A DNA stretch of 64,000 nt. Source: Planctomycetaceae bacterium (GTDB lineage Bacteria; Planctomycetota; Phycisphaerae; Tepidisphaerales; Tepidisphaeraceae). A model generated the notes under the pieces. That model had not been told where the DNA came from. It ran no database searches and worked only from the letters and a program-made list of their open reading frames with translations. Positions 55,155-64,000 of this stretch are shown here, piece by piece. Position numbers and translations under genes: made by a program. The stretch is taken from NCBI GenBank assembly GCA_027487775.1, contig JAIYCY010000024.1, positions 1-64,000 of the forward strand, written 5' to 3'. Each line of letters begins with the position of its first letter. The stretch's first letter is position 1.

Positions 55155-55928
55155 ATGCCCAACGACGCTCACCCCGCCGCTGAATCTTCGGCATCGAATC
55201 TCCCCACCGCGCCTCGACCGATCACACCCGCCGCACGTCGCGGCGCTGCAAGCGATCTCGCACCCCGCGCCGCACGCATGCTGGGCTTTGTCCTCATCGG
55301 CGCTCTTGCCGTCGTCTCAGTCAAAGCCGTCAACACAGAACGGGCCGAACGACAACTCATGCGCGAAGGCACCCGACATGATGCCGTCGTCGTCTCGGTC
55401 GCTGACCGAACCGATCCGACGCCCGTGTCACGCGAAATCGCCCTCGGCGTTCGCCTCCGATACGACCAGCCCGACGGACCACGAGAACTCCGCGGAACAC
55501 TCCCGCCACGCGTCGGCGTACTCGTCAGACCAGGCGAAAAACTCCCCATCGTCGTCGATCGACGCGGCCTCGAATGGCGCGAAGTCGCCGAACCACGAAG
55601 CTGGTTCTCCGTCCTCGCAACTCCACTCGTCCTCTCACCCGTCGCAATACTCGCATTCCTCGTCGCGACCCTCCTCAGCCGCAAAACACTCCACATCTAC
55701 GCCCACGGCATCACCGCACTCGGACGCGTTCACGAAGTCAATCGACCCGCACTCGCGCCAGACATCCGCATCCTCCGCGTCAGTCGACTCGACGGCGACG
55801 ACCGACGAATCTTCTCCGTCAGCTGGCCCCGCCGACTCGGAGACATCCCACGCGGCAGCGACATCGATCTCATTGCACACCCCACCCAAGCCCACCGCGC
55901 CGTCGCACTCCGCGCCTTCGTCGACTAA
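55155..55928 (+). CDS. DUF3592-like membrane protein
   Basis: A 257-residue protein with two membrane helices (~42-58 MLGFVLIGALAVVSVKA and ~155-175 VLATPLVLSPVAILAFLVAT). The segment between them (MREGTRHDAVVVSVADRT, LGVRLRYDQPDGPRELRGTL, VRPGEKLPIVVDRRG) has the alternating strands of DUF3592-type domains, and a related fold follows the second helix. AAGGAAC lies before the ATG. The role is unknown. It sits in a run of three plus-strand genes of unknown function. Confidence 0.6.
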   Translation: MPNDAHPAAESSASNLPTAPRPITPAARRGAASDLAPRAARMLGFVLIGALAVVSVKAVNTERAERQLMREGTRHDAVVVSVADRTDPTPVSREIALGVRLRYDQPDGPRELRGTLPPRVGVLVRPGEKLPIVVDRRGLEWREVAEPRSWFSVLATPLVLSPVAILAFLVATLLSRKTLHIYAHGITALGRVHEVNRPALAPDIRILRVSRLDGDDRRIFSVSWPRRLGDIPRGSDIDLIAHPTQAHRAVALRAFVD

Positions 55929-56087
55929 CACCGAAACCCGCCGCATCATGCCCGCCTCGCCTCGCCGGCGCCATCGGTTCGACCCCACAACACTCCGCCG
56001 CATCAGCCAATTGACCCCGATTCGTCACGGTGGTCGAATAACACCACGCGTTCGAAAATCTCCATTCCTCCTCGCACGGAGTCGATC

Positions 56088-56927
56088 ATGTCCAAGCACC
56101 CCATCTCTCGAAAGTCGCTCCTCACACTCACCTCGGCCGTCGCTTTGCTCGTGGCCGTCGGCGCATCGTCTGTCGCGCCTCCCATCGTCCACGCCATCGG
56201 CATGAGCGAGATCGTCCAAACAAGTCTCATCGAAATGACCGTGCGTCGATCCCCCGAAAAGCCCGTCGAAGGAATCATGACCATGAACGGCGGAATCGAA
56301 CTGACCACCCTCGCCAGCGTCGCCGAGGGCTCGCTACTCGGCATCGATGAAGAGGCCTGCGAAATCACCACGTGGAAGGACGAGAAGGGAACCGACTACA
56401 GCCAGACCGAAGGTTTTGGCAAAGTCCCCTGGCTCGGAAGCTTCCCCCAAATCTCCGACGACGGAGGAGCCATGAAATTCGAACTCGTCTCACGCATCGA
56501 GCCCACCGCCGGCGCGACCACCATGACCCTCGACGCCACCGTCGGACTGCTCGTCGGATCGGCCACCAAAACCGACACGCTCAAGGCCGTCAAACTCGCC
56601 AAAGGCACCAAAATCAACATCGCCGGAATCGAAGCCACCATCAGCGACATCTCCGAAGGCTTCGGCGAAGGCAAACAAATCACTCTCGAAGCCAAACGCG
56701 ACTTCAAAACACTCAAGTCCTTCACCCTACTCAACGCCGCAGGCGAACCCATGGAAACCTCCCGCGCAGGCTCCGGAAGCTTCGGCTGGGGCGACGACTA
56801 CACCTACCAGGTCAGCTACAGCGTCGCCGGCCAACTCCCCGAATCCGCCGACATCAATGTCGAGTCCTACAGCAAAGTCGAAACCGTCCCCGTGCGCATC
56901 ACCAAAACGCTCGGCTTCGGCATGTAA
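56088..56927 (+). CDS. Unknown secreted protein
   Basis: A 279-residue protein with a clear signal peptide (SLLTLTSAVALLVAVGASSVAPPIVHA, split here as the hydrophobic core LLTLTSAVALLVAVGASS and cleavage near VHA). The mature part is beta-rich with repeating strand motifs (GIMTMNGGIELTTLASV, MTLDATVGLLVGSATKTDTL, TKINIAGIEATISDISEG), ending in SYSKVETVPVRITKTLGFGM. CGGAG precedes the ATG at 56088. No family recognised. It is convergent with tatD. Confidence 0.6.
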   Translation: MSKHPISRKSLLTLTSAVALLVAVGASSVAPPIVHAIGMSEIVQTSLIEMTVRRSPEKPVEGIMTMNGGIELTTLASVAEGSLLGIDEEACEITTWKDEKGTDYSQTEGFGKVPWLGSFPQISDDGGAMKFELVSRIEPTAGATTMTLDATVGLLVGSATKTDTLKAVKLAKGTKINIAGIEATISDISEGFGEGKQITLEAKRDFKTLKSFTLLNAAGEPMETSRAGSGSFGWGDDYTYQVSYSVAGQLPESADINVESYSKVETVPVRITKTLGFGM

Positions 56928-57005
56928 CTTGGACGACTCGCACACTCGACCGCTCCGCCGAAAGACGTTACACAAGCGATCGCTTCGCCCCCGACAATCG
57001 AACAT

Positions 57006-57770
57006 CTAGTCCAACCGCGCACCGAACAAACACCGCGCGTTGGCGGTCGTCTGCCGGTCAAGCTCCGCCAATTCCACGCCCCACAGCATCGCCAGCACCC
57101 CCGCCGTGTGCATCACGTGCGACGGCTCATTCGTCTTGATCTGTCGCACCGGCTCGGGCGAGAGGTATGGCGCATCGGTCTCCACCAACACGCGATCTCG
57201 CGGCAACTGACACGCTATCTCACGCAGAAAATCATTCTTCTTGTACGTCAAAGGCCCGGTGAATCCGATCATCGCGCCGTGATCCACGATCGCCTTCGCC
57301 TCATCCGCCGTCCCCGTAAAACTATGGAAGACCGCCCGCACCTCGCGAAAATCCCGCAGCACATCCAAACTCTCCCGAACCGCCTCACGCGAATGAATCA
57401 CCACCGCAAGCCCACTCTCGATCGCCACACGCAACTGCATCCGAAAAAATGCCACCTGCCAATCCAGCGGAACCTTCTTCCAATACAAATCGATCCCCGT
57501 CTCGCCGATCGCAACCACCTCGCCGACCAACCCGCGTAAAGACCGCTCGGCTTCGACAATATCCACGCCCGCAGAGTGATTCGGATGCACCCCCGACGTC
57601 GCGCGAATCATCTCGCTCCTCCCGCCTAAGGCGATCGCATCGATCGAATCCTCAATGTCCACGCCGATGCTGATGATCCGCTCAACCCCCACCCCACGCG
57701 CACGCCGCAAGACCTCGTCCAGCCTTGATGCAAGTCTCTCGTCCGTCAGATGGGCGTGCGTATCGATCAT
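57006..57770 (-). CDS. tatD: TatD family metal-dependent hydrolase
   Basis: A 254-residue TIM-barrel hydrolase of the TatD DNase family. Metal ligands are visible in order: IDTHAHLTD (two His), VAIGETGID (Glu), VIHSREA (His), VFHSFTG (His) and VETDAPYLSP (Asp). Some members show 3'-5' DNase activity. The start overlaps the yraN-like gene by four bases, so both are co-translated. Confidence 0.92.
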   Translation of the reverse strand: MIDTHAHLTDERLASRLDEVLRRARGVGVERIISIGVDIEDSIDAIALGGRSEMIRATSGVHPNHSAGVDIVEAERSLRGLVGEVVAIGETGIDLYWKKVPLDWQVAFFRMQLRVAIESGLAVVIHSREAVRESLDVLRDFREVRAVFHSFTGTADEAKAIVDHGAMIGFTGPLTYKKNDFLREIACQLPRDRVLVETDAPYLSPEPVRQIKTNEPSHVMHTAGVLAMLWGVELAELDRQTTANARCLFGARLD

Positions 57771-58177
57771 TCCGGGTCCATGAACGCATCAGGATGATGC
57801 CGAATGATCGGATCTTGATTACGCGGCCAGAGAATGCCAACCACATCAAAACGCACAGGCGGCTGCGGAATGCCAAAACGCGAAAGATAAAACTTCGCCA
57901 CACGCGCGATCTTCTGCTGCTTCTCCAAATCCACGCGGGCCTCAGGCTCCGGGTCTGATTCCTTACGCGTTTTCACCTCGACAAACACCAGCGTCTTGCC
58001 GTCACGCGCAATGATGTCCACCTCACCCGCGCGACAACGAAAATTCCGCTCGATGATCCGATAGCCCAAATTACGCAAATACTTCGCCGCTACGTTCTCT
58101 CCGCGCGGACCGAGCGTATCCAACGGCGGACGCCCGCCGAAGATCCGCATGAGCCACTTTCCAATCGCCTCGAACAT
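57767..58177 (-). CDS. yraN: YraN/UPF0102 family putative endonuclease
   Basis: A 136-residue protein from the ATG at 58177. The core LGPRGENVAAKYLRNLGYRIIERNFRCRAGEVDII is cited here by its landmarks GENVAAKYL, GYRIIERNFR and GEVDIIARDG, followed by LVFVEVKTRKE, the E-x-K of the Holliday-junction-resolvase-like nuclease fold, and RFDVVGI. Its function is not settled in any organism that I know of. It is followed by tatD with a four-base overlap. Confidence 0.9.
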   Translation of the reverse strand: MFEAIGKWLMRIFGGRPPLDTLGPRGENVAAKYLRNLGYRIIERNFRCRAGEVDIIARDGKTLVFVEVKTRKESDPEPEARVDLEKQQKIARVAKFYLSRFGIPQPPVRFDVVGILWPRNQDPIIRHHPDAFMDPE

Positions 58178-58329
58178 CGCGCGCTTTTGTAGCACAGTCT
58201 TATCAGAATCTGTAGCCCCTCACCGATCTCTCAACATGATACTCCCATCCATACGCCTCCATCGATCATACCTCTCACGCCATCCATCCTCGCTCTCGAC
58301 CTTCACGCCGCACCGCGTACACTCGACGC

Positions 58330-61176
58330 ATGATCTGGCGCGTTGATGTCACCCATTGTCCCAATCGCAACGACCGCGACGCACAAGCCGACGCGATCGA
58401 ATCGCAACTCTCTCAATTCCTCGGCCGACCATCAGGCCACGTCGCCTCCCGACGCATCTTCCTCATCGATTCCGATTCGCCACGCCCAGATATCCAACGC
58501 GCCGCACGCTCACTCCTCGCAGACCCCATCGTCGAACACGCCGACATCCACGAAATCGCACCTTCCCATTACGCACCTTCACTTCTCGAAATCCACCTCA
58601 AGCCCGGCGTCATGGACCCCGTCGCCGCCTCCACCGAGCAGGCGCTACTCGGCATCGGTCTGTCCGTTCGCGCCGTACGCACCGGACGCGCCTTCACCTT
58701 CTCTCAAACCATCGAACCCCAGCTACTCACCGATTTCGCACGAAAATTCCTCTACAACCCCGTCATCGAACAAGCCCACCTCACTCCACTGCTCCCAACA
58801 TCCTTCGCCGTCGCACGACAGGCGGCCTTCGATCTACGACACATCCCACTCCGCAACCTCGACGACGACGCCCTCCTAAAACTCAGCCGCGACGGACACC
58901 TCTTCCTCAACCTCACCGAAATGCAGGCGGTCCAAAACTACTTCAAACATCTCAACCGCGAACCCACCGACATCGAACTCGAAACGCTCGCCCAAACCTG
59001 GAGCGAACACTGCGTCCACAAAACACTCAAAAGCGCCGTCGATGTCGTCGATGAATCCGGACAACACCTCCGCCACTACAAAAACCTCATCAAAGAAACC
59101 ATCTTCGCCAGCACACAATCACTCATCGCTTCACGCAACGACGGCTTCTGCCTCAGCGTCTTTAAAGACAACGCAGGCGTCATCGCTTTCGATGACACCG
59201 ACGCCGTCTGCTTCAAGGTCGAAACCCACAACCGACCCAGCGCCATCGAACCCTACGGCGGTGCTGCCACCGGGATCGGCGGGTGCATCCGAGATGTCCT
59301 CGGCACCGGACTCGGCGCACGGCCCATCGCCAACACCGACACCTTCTGCGTCGGTCTGCCCGAAACCTCCTCTCTCCCACCCGGAGTCATCGCACCACGA
59401 CGCGTCCTCCAACAAGTCATGGCAGGCGTACGCGACTACGGCAACCGCATGGGAATCCCCACCGTCAACGGCGCTGTCCATTTCCATCCCGACTACATCG
59501 CCAATCCTCTCGTCTTCGCCGGATGCGTCGGAATCATCCCCCGATCCAAAGTCGCAAAACAAGCCCAACACGGCGACGCCATCGTCGTCATCGGCGGACG
59601 CACCGGACGTGACGGCATCCACGGCGCAACCTTCTCCAGCGCAGAACTCACCAACACTCACGCTGACGAATTCAGCCACGCCGTGCAAATCGGAAACGCC
59701 ATCACCCAAAAACAAATGATGGACGTCCTGCTCAACGCCCGCGACGCAGGACCCAACGACTCCAGCCTCTACTCCGCCGTCACCGATTGCGGCGCAGGAG
59801 GTCTCAGTAGCGCCATCGGTGAAATGGGCGCCGACCTCGGCGCGATCGTCGACCTTGACCTCGTCCCCCTCAAATACTCAGGACTACGCTACGACGAAAT
59901 CTGGATCAGCGAAGCCCAGGAACGCATGGTCCTCGCCGTCCCTCAACAAAACGTCCACGCACTCCTTCAACTCTGCCAAAGCGAATCCGTCGAAGCCACC
60001 GTCATCGGATCCTTCGGCAATCCAGATCGCGAGCTCATCCTCCGATACCACAACACCGAAGTCGGACGCATGTCCATGGATTTCGTCCACGACGGAATCC
60101 CCATGCCCACACGCAAAGCCATCGTCCCCTCAAATCCTCCCCCATCAACGTCCACAACCGCACCCCTTCCAACCCTCACGCGCGAAAACCTACTCGCCAC
60201 ACTCGCCGATCCCAACGTCGCCAGCAAGCACTGGATCATCCGGCAGTACGACCACGAAGTCCAAGGCACAAGCGTCATCAAACCCCTCGTCGGACCCCAA
60301 CAAATCGGCCCCAGCGACGCCGCCGTCATTCGACCCAAACTCCACTCCTCCCGCGCCGTCGTCGTCGCCTGCGGCATCCAACCCAACATCTCCGACCCCT
60401 ACCACATGGCCGTCGCCTCCATCGACGAAGCCGTCCGCAACGCGATCTGCGTCGGCGCTGACCTCAACCAACTCGCCATCCTCGACAACTTCTGCTGGCC
60501 AGGCGTACACGACGAACGCTCCATGGGAACTCTCGTCCGAGCCTGCGAAGCCTGCCGCGATGTCGCGCTCGCATGGAACATCCCCTTCATCAGCGGCAAA
60601 GATTCCCTCCACAACCAGTTCACCGACGCCACCACCGGACGCGTCATCCGCATCCCTCCCACACTCCTCATCAGCGCCATCGGAATCATCCACGACCTCT
60701 CCTCCTGCATCACCAGCCCATTCAAAAAACCCGGCAGCACCCTCCTCTACATCCGAACTCAAGCCGACAAACCCTCACTCAACGAACAACTCGCATCACA
60801 CAAACTCGTCGCAGGACTCATCGCCAACGGCATCACCCTCGCCGCACATGACGTCTCCGACGGAGGATGGGCCACCACGCTCGCAGAAATGGCCATCGGC
60901 TCCTCGCTCGGCGCTTCCATCGACCCGGGCCCCCTCGCATCACGCGATCACCCTCTGCTTCCCCGAATCTCCTCCTACATTCTCGAAATCGAAACCCCAC
61001 GCGTACCCGAACTACCCTCCATCATCGCCCGACTCGACCCCTCACACCTCGTCGCCTCCGAAATCCTCGGATGTGTCACGCGCGAAGATCACATTCATTT
61101 CAAGTTAACCTCACAATCCCTTCACATCTCTCTCGACGATCTCCGACAAGCCTGGCGCGGTACGCTCGACTGGTAA
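58330..61176 (+). CDS. purL: Phosphoribosylformylglycinamidine synthase, fused PurS-PurL
   Basis: This enzyme makes FGAM from FGAR in purine synthesis. The 948-residue protein begins with two PurS-like segments (~1-80 and ~85-150; the second is classic: LLEIHLKPGVMDPVAASTEQ, RTGRAFTF), then PurL: TWSEHCVHKTL, FKVETHNRPSAIEPYGGAAT, CIRDVLGTG, DCGAGGLSSAIGEMGADLG, FISGKDSLHNQF and AAHDVSDGGWATTLAEM. No glutaminase domain is present, so a separate PurQ must supply ammonia; it is not in the window. The fusion is intermediate between small PurL with free PurS and the large single-chain enzyme. Confidence 0.93.
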   Translation: MIWRVDVTHCPNRNDRDAQADAIESQLSQFLGRPSGHVASRRIFLIDSDSPRPDIQRAARSLLADPIVEHADIHEIAPSHYAPSLLEIHLKPGVMDPVAASTEQALLGIGLSVRAVRTGRAFTFSQTIEPQLLTDFARKFLYNPVIEQAHLTPLLPTSFAVARQAAFDLRHIPLRNLDDDALLKLSRDGHLFLNLTEMQAVQNYFKHLNREPTDIELETLAQTWSEHCVHKTLKSAVDVVDESGQHLRHYKNLIKETIFASTQSLIASRNDGFCLSVFKDNAGVIAFDDTDAVCFKVETHNRPSAIEPYGGAATGIGGCIRDVLGTGLGARPIANTDTFCVGLPETSSLPPGVIAPRRVLQQVMAGVRDYGNRMGIPTVNGAVHFHPDYIANPLVFAGCVGIIPRSKVAKQAQHGDAIVVIGGRTGRDGIHGATFSSAELTNTHADEFSHAVQIGNAITQKQMMDVLLNARDAGPNDSSLYSAVTDCGAGGLSSAIGEMGADLGAIVDLDLVPLKYSGLRYDEIWISEAQERMVLAVPQQNVHALLQLCQSESVEATVIGSFGNPDRELILRYHNTEVGRMSMDFVHDGIPMPTRKAIVPSNPPPSTSTTAPLPTLTRENLLATLADPNVASKHWIIRQYDHEVQGTSVIKPLVGPQQIGPSDAAVIRPKLHSSRAVVVACGIQPNISDPYHMAVASIDEAVRNAICVGADLNQLAILDNFCWPGVHDERSMGTLVRACEACRDVALAWNIPFISGKDSLHNQFTDATTGRVIRIPPTLLISAIGIIHDLSSCITSPFKKPGSTLLYIRTQADKPSLNEQLASHKLVAGLIANGITLAAHDVSDGGWATTLAEMAIGSSLGASIDPGPLASRDHPLLPRISSYILEIETPRVPELPSIIARLDPSHLVASEILGCVTREDHIHFKLTSQSLHISLDDLRQAWRGTLDW

Positions 61177-61251
61177 ACCTCACGGTTCTCCCACAGTCCT
61201 TTCGCACGAGCATCAACCCCGCCAGGCAAAACAGCCCACGGAGGACTTCAG

Positions 61252-61938
61252 ATGCCCGACAACACACGTCCCGGCCGACCCAAAACCCGCACTCCCCGCA
61301 TCGCACGACTCGCCCTCCTCATCCTCCTCATCGCCGCTTCCACCACACTCGCCATTAACCTCTGGCCCGAACAACCCAAAAACTTCGCACCCGTCGATTC
61401 CGGCCTCTTCTACCGATCCGGACAAATCCAGGCCTCTCTCATCCGCGACGTCCTCGAAGACCACCACATCTGCCTCGTCATCAACCTCGGCGAAGACAAA
61501 CAAAAGCACGACCACATCGCAGAAATCAACGCCGCCAAAGATCTCGGCATCGAACGACACACCCTCTACCTCCTCGGCGACGGCACAGGCGACATCCGCA
61601 ACTACGCCATCGCCCTCACGCACCTCCACCGCGCCCGCCTCGCCAACCAACCCGCACTCGTCCACTGCTCCGCCGGCGCCCAACGCACCAGCGCTGCCGT
61701 CGCCTTCTACCAACTCCTCGTCCAACAAAAACCCATGCACGAAGTCCTCATCCACATGCTCCAATTCCACGACCCCATCGAAAACCCCGTCCTCATCCCC
61801 TACATGAACCAACATATGGCCGAACTCGCCAACCTCCTCGTCCAGAACGGCGTCATCCCACAAGCCCCCGAAACCATCCCCCACATCACCCTCAACCCAA
61901 CGCACACACCTGATCCGACCCAGAAACCAAAACCCTAA
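61252..61938 (+). CDS. Membrane-anchored dual-specificity phosphatase-like protein
   Basis: A 228-residue protein with an N-terminal membrane helix (LALLILLIAASTTLAINLW) and a tyrosine/dual-specificity phosphatase domain: FAPVDSGLFYRSGQIQASLI, the conserved early motif, ICLVINLGED and the P-loop LVHCSAGAQRTSAAVAFYQ (CX5R with Cys and Arg). The domain would face the periplasm if the helix is a simple anchor. GGAGG lies before the ATG. The substrate is unknown; similar proteins act on phosphoproteins or phosphoinositides. Confidence 0.82.
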   Translation: MPDNTRPGRPKTRTPRIARLALLILLIAASTTLAINLWPEQPKNFAPVDSGLFYRSGQIQASLIRDVLEDHHICLVINLGEDKQKHDHIAEINAAKDLGIERHTLYLLGDGTGDIRNYAIALTHLHRARLANQPALVHCSAGAQRTSAAVAFYQLLVQQKPMHEVLIHMLQFHDPIENPVLIPYMNQHMAELANLLVQNGVIPQAPETIPHITLNPTHTPDPTQKPKP

Positions 61939-62224
61939 TCTCCCACACAACGCCATCGCCCCCCGTCCCGATAAGAACGACCCCGCCAGCACCAAAACCC
62001 GACGCGACAAAAAACAGGAGCGAACACGCAACGAAACAAGGGTTCCCGCGCGCGACGATCGCCACGCATACATCTATACATAGTCCCGATCCCGCCCCAC
62101 CACGGCGTCGCACGAGCGACGGCCCTCCACATCGCAGTGCGTGCGCCGAACCTCCTATCGGACGACGGCTAACGCAACTCTGATCGGCGGTGTGGGGCCG
62201 TGATCCTGACGGTATCATCCCGGC
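61939..62224. other. Gap with 32-bp repeat
   Basis: This 286-bp region includes copy 3 of the 32-bp repeat (62104-62135) and little else; short frames have no coding support. Confidence 0.5.
62104..62135. repeat. 32-bp dispersed repeat, copy 3
   Basis: Same as the copies at 2131-2162 and 2279-2310 except for two G-to-C changes, one in the hairpin loop. Same orientation, 60 kb away. Confidence 0.75.
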
Positions 62225-62773
62225 ATGCCGAGTTGTCCGCGATGTTCGGTCACGCTGAAAGACGCCCACACATTCTGCCCGCGATGCGGCAGGTCGACCG
62301 ATAGCACCCTTCCCACACAACCCCAAAAACGATGCACACGATGCCAACACCAAAACCCCTGCTTCGCAGCACGCTGCGCTGCTTGCGGACATGAACGACT
62401 GCGAACCCACCCACTCATCCAATCGAAAATCACATCCGGCCTGCGGGCCGGACGCGCCCTGATCGGCTCGCTCATTCGCATCGCATTCGGCAGCTTCAAT
62501 CGCGTCTGGATCACCCTCGGACTCTATCTCGCCCCCATCGTCGCCCACCTGCTCTATCAACTCCAACGCGCCGACCTCACGCCAGACATCAAAAACAACT
62601 GGCTCTGGGTGCCGGCGGGCAACTGGTTTTCACTCCTCGCCGCCGGCGATTCCGCCCACGGCCCGCCATACGATCACGCACCGCTCCTCGCTGCACTCTG
62701 CGCGGCATTCCTCGTCCTCTGGATCGGCGCAGGCTTCATCCTGCGATACCACATCCGATCAGCGCGACGCTGA
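62225..62773 (+). CDS. Double zinc-ribbon membrane protein of unknown function
   Basis: A 182-residue protein with two N-terminal zinc ribbons (CPRC...FCPRCGRS at ~4-22 and CTRCQHQNPCFAARCAACGH at ~37-56) and two membrane helices (WITLGLYLAPIVAHLLYQL and LLAALCAAFLVLWIGAGFIL) separated by ~45 residues. The ATG has no strong ribosome binding site. The zinc ribbons suggest regulation or protein contact on the cytoplasmic side. Confidence 0.65.
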   Translation: MPSCPRCSVTLKDAHTFCPRCGRSTDSTLPTQPQKRCTRCQHQNPCFAARCAACGHERLRTHPLIQSKITSGLRAGRALIGSLIRIAFGSFNRVWITLGLYLAPIVAHLLYQLQRADLTPDIKNNWLWVPAGNWFSLLAAGDSAHGPPYDHAPLLAALCAAFLVLWIGAGFILRYHIRSARR

Positions 62774-62826
62774 ACACGAGATTCACGCAAGCACCCTCCA
62801 ACACATGATCAAACCCATGCTTCGCC

Positions 62827-64000
62827 CTAGGCCTGCGGATCACGCAAGGCGTTCATCGCGCCCTTCGGATCGCGGAACATCAGCGGGCTCCAGTGGCGGT
62901 CGAGCTTCCAGCCCGCACGCTCCAGAACCGACTGCCGGAAAATGTCCCAGCTCACCGGATCGATCGAACCCGTGAAACGAGAACCATCCACAAGAACCCC
63001 ACGACCACCCGGCGTCGGATCAGCAAGCGTGCCCAGCGCGAGATCCACCCGGAATCCCTCGTTGCCAAAATAACTCAACACCGACGCGTCAGATCGCTTT
63101 AACCGATCCGCAATCGCATCGACCAGCACGCTGCGAACCGGCTCGGCACCGATCGAGCCCGACTCGATCCGCGCGCCCTCGGCGAACGCTCGCGTCACTT
63201 CGTCGGCATACTTCAGATAAGCAAACAGCAGCCATCCGCCGCCGGCGCTGGTGCCCTCGGGGATCGGCGGCAGCGTCGAGTATTCGCCCGTGGGAACACT
63301 CGTCACCACATGCACCGCCTCCTTCGCACGCGTGACCAGCACATTCAATCGACGCCCGCCGCCCTGCTGCTGGAGCGGGCCGAATCGCTTGTAAAAACGC
63401 CCCGCCTTGTCCGGGCCGTACGTCGTACTGATGATCATGTGGTCACGCTCATCCCCCTGCACGTTCTCCAGATTCTTGACGAACAATCCCTCAAAGCCAC
63501 CCTTGCCCGTCCGCGATCGCGCAGCGTCGAGTCGCCTCGCGAATGCCTCGTCCTCCTCCGCAAACGCATCCAACGCTGACGCAATCGCATCACGCTGCTG
63601 CACGTTCATCGCCGCAATCCCAATGCTCGGCGGACTCTTGGACTCCAGCAACTCACGCACGATCTTCACGATCGCATCCGCCTCCGCGATGTTCACACTC
63701 TTTTCATATGTCCCATCAACCCGCACAAGCCGTATCGGCGCAGACGGCACACGCTTTAGCGGATGACCCGGAATCGCCTGCAAACGATCACGATAAAACT
63801 GCGTATTGCTATATCCAATCAACGCCGCGTGCCGCGAACGATAATGCACATCCAGATACGCCTCCTGCACCTCAAGCTGAAGCGCCGCGCCAAGCAAGTC
63901 TTCGGTCTGACTCTGCTGCAACTCGAACAGCCCCTGACTGTCGTCGGCCTCAATCGAATCGACCGACTCGATGTCAGATTCAAAGAAACGCGTCGGCGGA
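62827..64000 (-). CDS. Upf1-like SF1 helicase with C-terminal nuclease-like domain (5' end missing)
   Basis: The last 391 codons of a larger gene; the frame is open to the window edge. Motifs visible: VHYRSRHAALIGYSN (motif III/IV region), GIAAMNVQQRDAI, LENVQGDERDHMIISTTYG (motif V) and RRLNVLVTRAKEAVHVV (motif VI), all of the COG1112/Upf1-like type. The last ~110 residues (VRSVLVDAIADRL, FRVDLALGTLADP, GVLVDGSRFTGS, RQSVLERAGWKLDRHWSPL) resemble the Vsr-like nuclease domain joined to such helicases, though the expected ExC/K motif is degenerate. Members of this group occur in defence contexts; here only the helicase is visible. Confidence 0.8.
   Translation of the reverse strand, partial: PPTRFFESDIESVDSIEADDSQGLFELQQSQTEDLLGAALQLEVQEAYLDVHYRSRHAALIGYSNTQFYRDRLQAIPGHPLKRVPSAPIRLVRVDGTYEKSVNIAEADAIVKIVRELLESKSPPSIGIAAMNVQQRDAIASALDAFAEEDEAFARRLDAARSRTGKGGFEGLFVKNLENVQGDERDHMIISTTYGPDKAGRFYKRFGPLQQQGGGRRLNVLVTRAKEAVHVVTSVPTGEYSTLPPIPEGTSAGGGWLLFAYLKYADEVTRAFAEGARIESGSIGAEPVRSVLVDAIADRLKRSDASVLSYFGNEGFRVDLALGTLADPTPGGRGVLVDGSRFTGSIDPVSWDIFRQSVLERAGWKLDRHWSPLMFRDPKGAMNALRDPQA

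Noticed and set aside
54646..56205. 519-codon plus-strand frame over three short genes
   Set aside because: Ser/Pro/Thr-rich shadow frame; the three shorter genes have proper ribosome binding sites, membrane helices or a signal peptide.

Overview
This window looks like chromosomal DNA of a planctomycete, probably of the class Phycisphaerae. It has high GC content. Two secreted proteins begin with LEPR-XLL-like signals, and two secreted proteins carry paired dockerin-like 'DLxxLARNY' repeats, one of which also ends in a PEP-CTERM tail. It also carries a SpoVG with a zinc ribbon, a fused PurS-PurL, an AroD-AroE fusion and a menaquinone (futalosine) pathway enzyme. The species cannot be named from the sequence alone.

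Layout. 1-2350 is an accessory stretch: a GIY-YIG nuclease gene lying between two copies of a dispersed palindromic element, a nucleotidyltransferase/small-protein pair, and short dispersed repeats. 2352-6905 holds housekeeping genes: 6-phosphogluconolactonase, an Eis-type acetyltransferase, PrmC and a flippase. 7020-20607 is a flagellar cluster on the minus strand. In transcription order it runs: an unknown 119-aa gene, flgF, flgG, flgA, flgH, flgI, flgJ (rod-binding domain only), flgN, flgK, flgL, fliW, csrA, fliC. A good sigma-54 promoter precedes it and a weaker sigma-54-like site precedes fliW. The flagellin leader holds three 15-bp palindromes at an exact 21-bp period. 20747-25168 encodes a 1473-residue repetitive surface protein. 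25450-26480 is repeat-rich, with two tandem arrays and a perfect copy of the palindromic element.

27188-33764 contains secreted hydrolases (a CE12-type SGNH esterase, an endonuclease I with dockerin and PEP-CTERM regions, a GH43-like enzyme), mqnC and a tRNA-Thr(CGU). 33954-42602 contains purK, spoVG, ispE, a large periplasmic helical-repeat protein and the stator genes motA and motB. 42812-49425 contains a GT-C/TPR membrane protein, an AroDE-DapA biosynthetic pair and an RTX-like LEPR-XLL protein. 49735-54407 is the DUF58, transglutaminase-like, MoxR operon, in which the transglutaminase-like protein has Ser where the catalytic Cys is expected. 54630-64000 contains unknown proteins, tatD-yraN, purSL, a dual-specificity phosphatase, a zinc-ribbon membrane protein and the C-terminal part of a Upf1-like SF1 helicase that runs off the window.

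How the parts fit. The flagellar genes form a near-complete rod, P/L-ring, hook-filament-junction and filament set, with the FliW-CsrA-flagellin control module in the gene order known from Bacillus, and motAB 20 kb away. The secreted hydrolases and LEPR-XLL/dockerin proteins suggest a polymer-degrading surface lifestyle. Short minisatellites (12-24 bp units) recur in gaps, in gene leaders and inside three genes. Functions come from motifs and family knowledge. No searches were run, and many start codons were chosen by ribosome binding site and family length.
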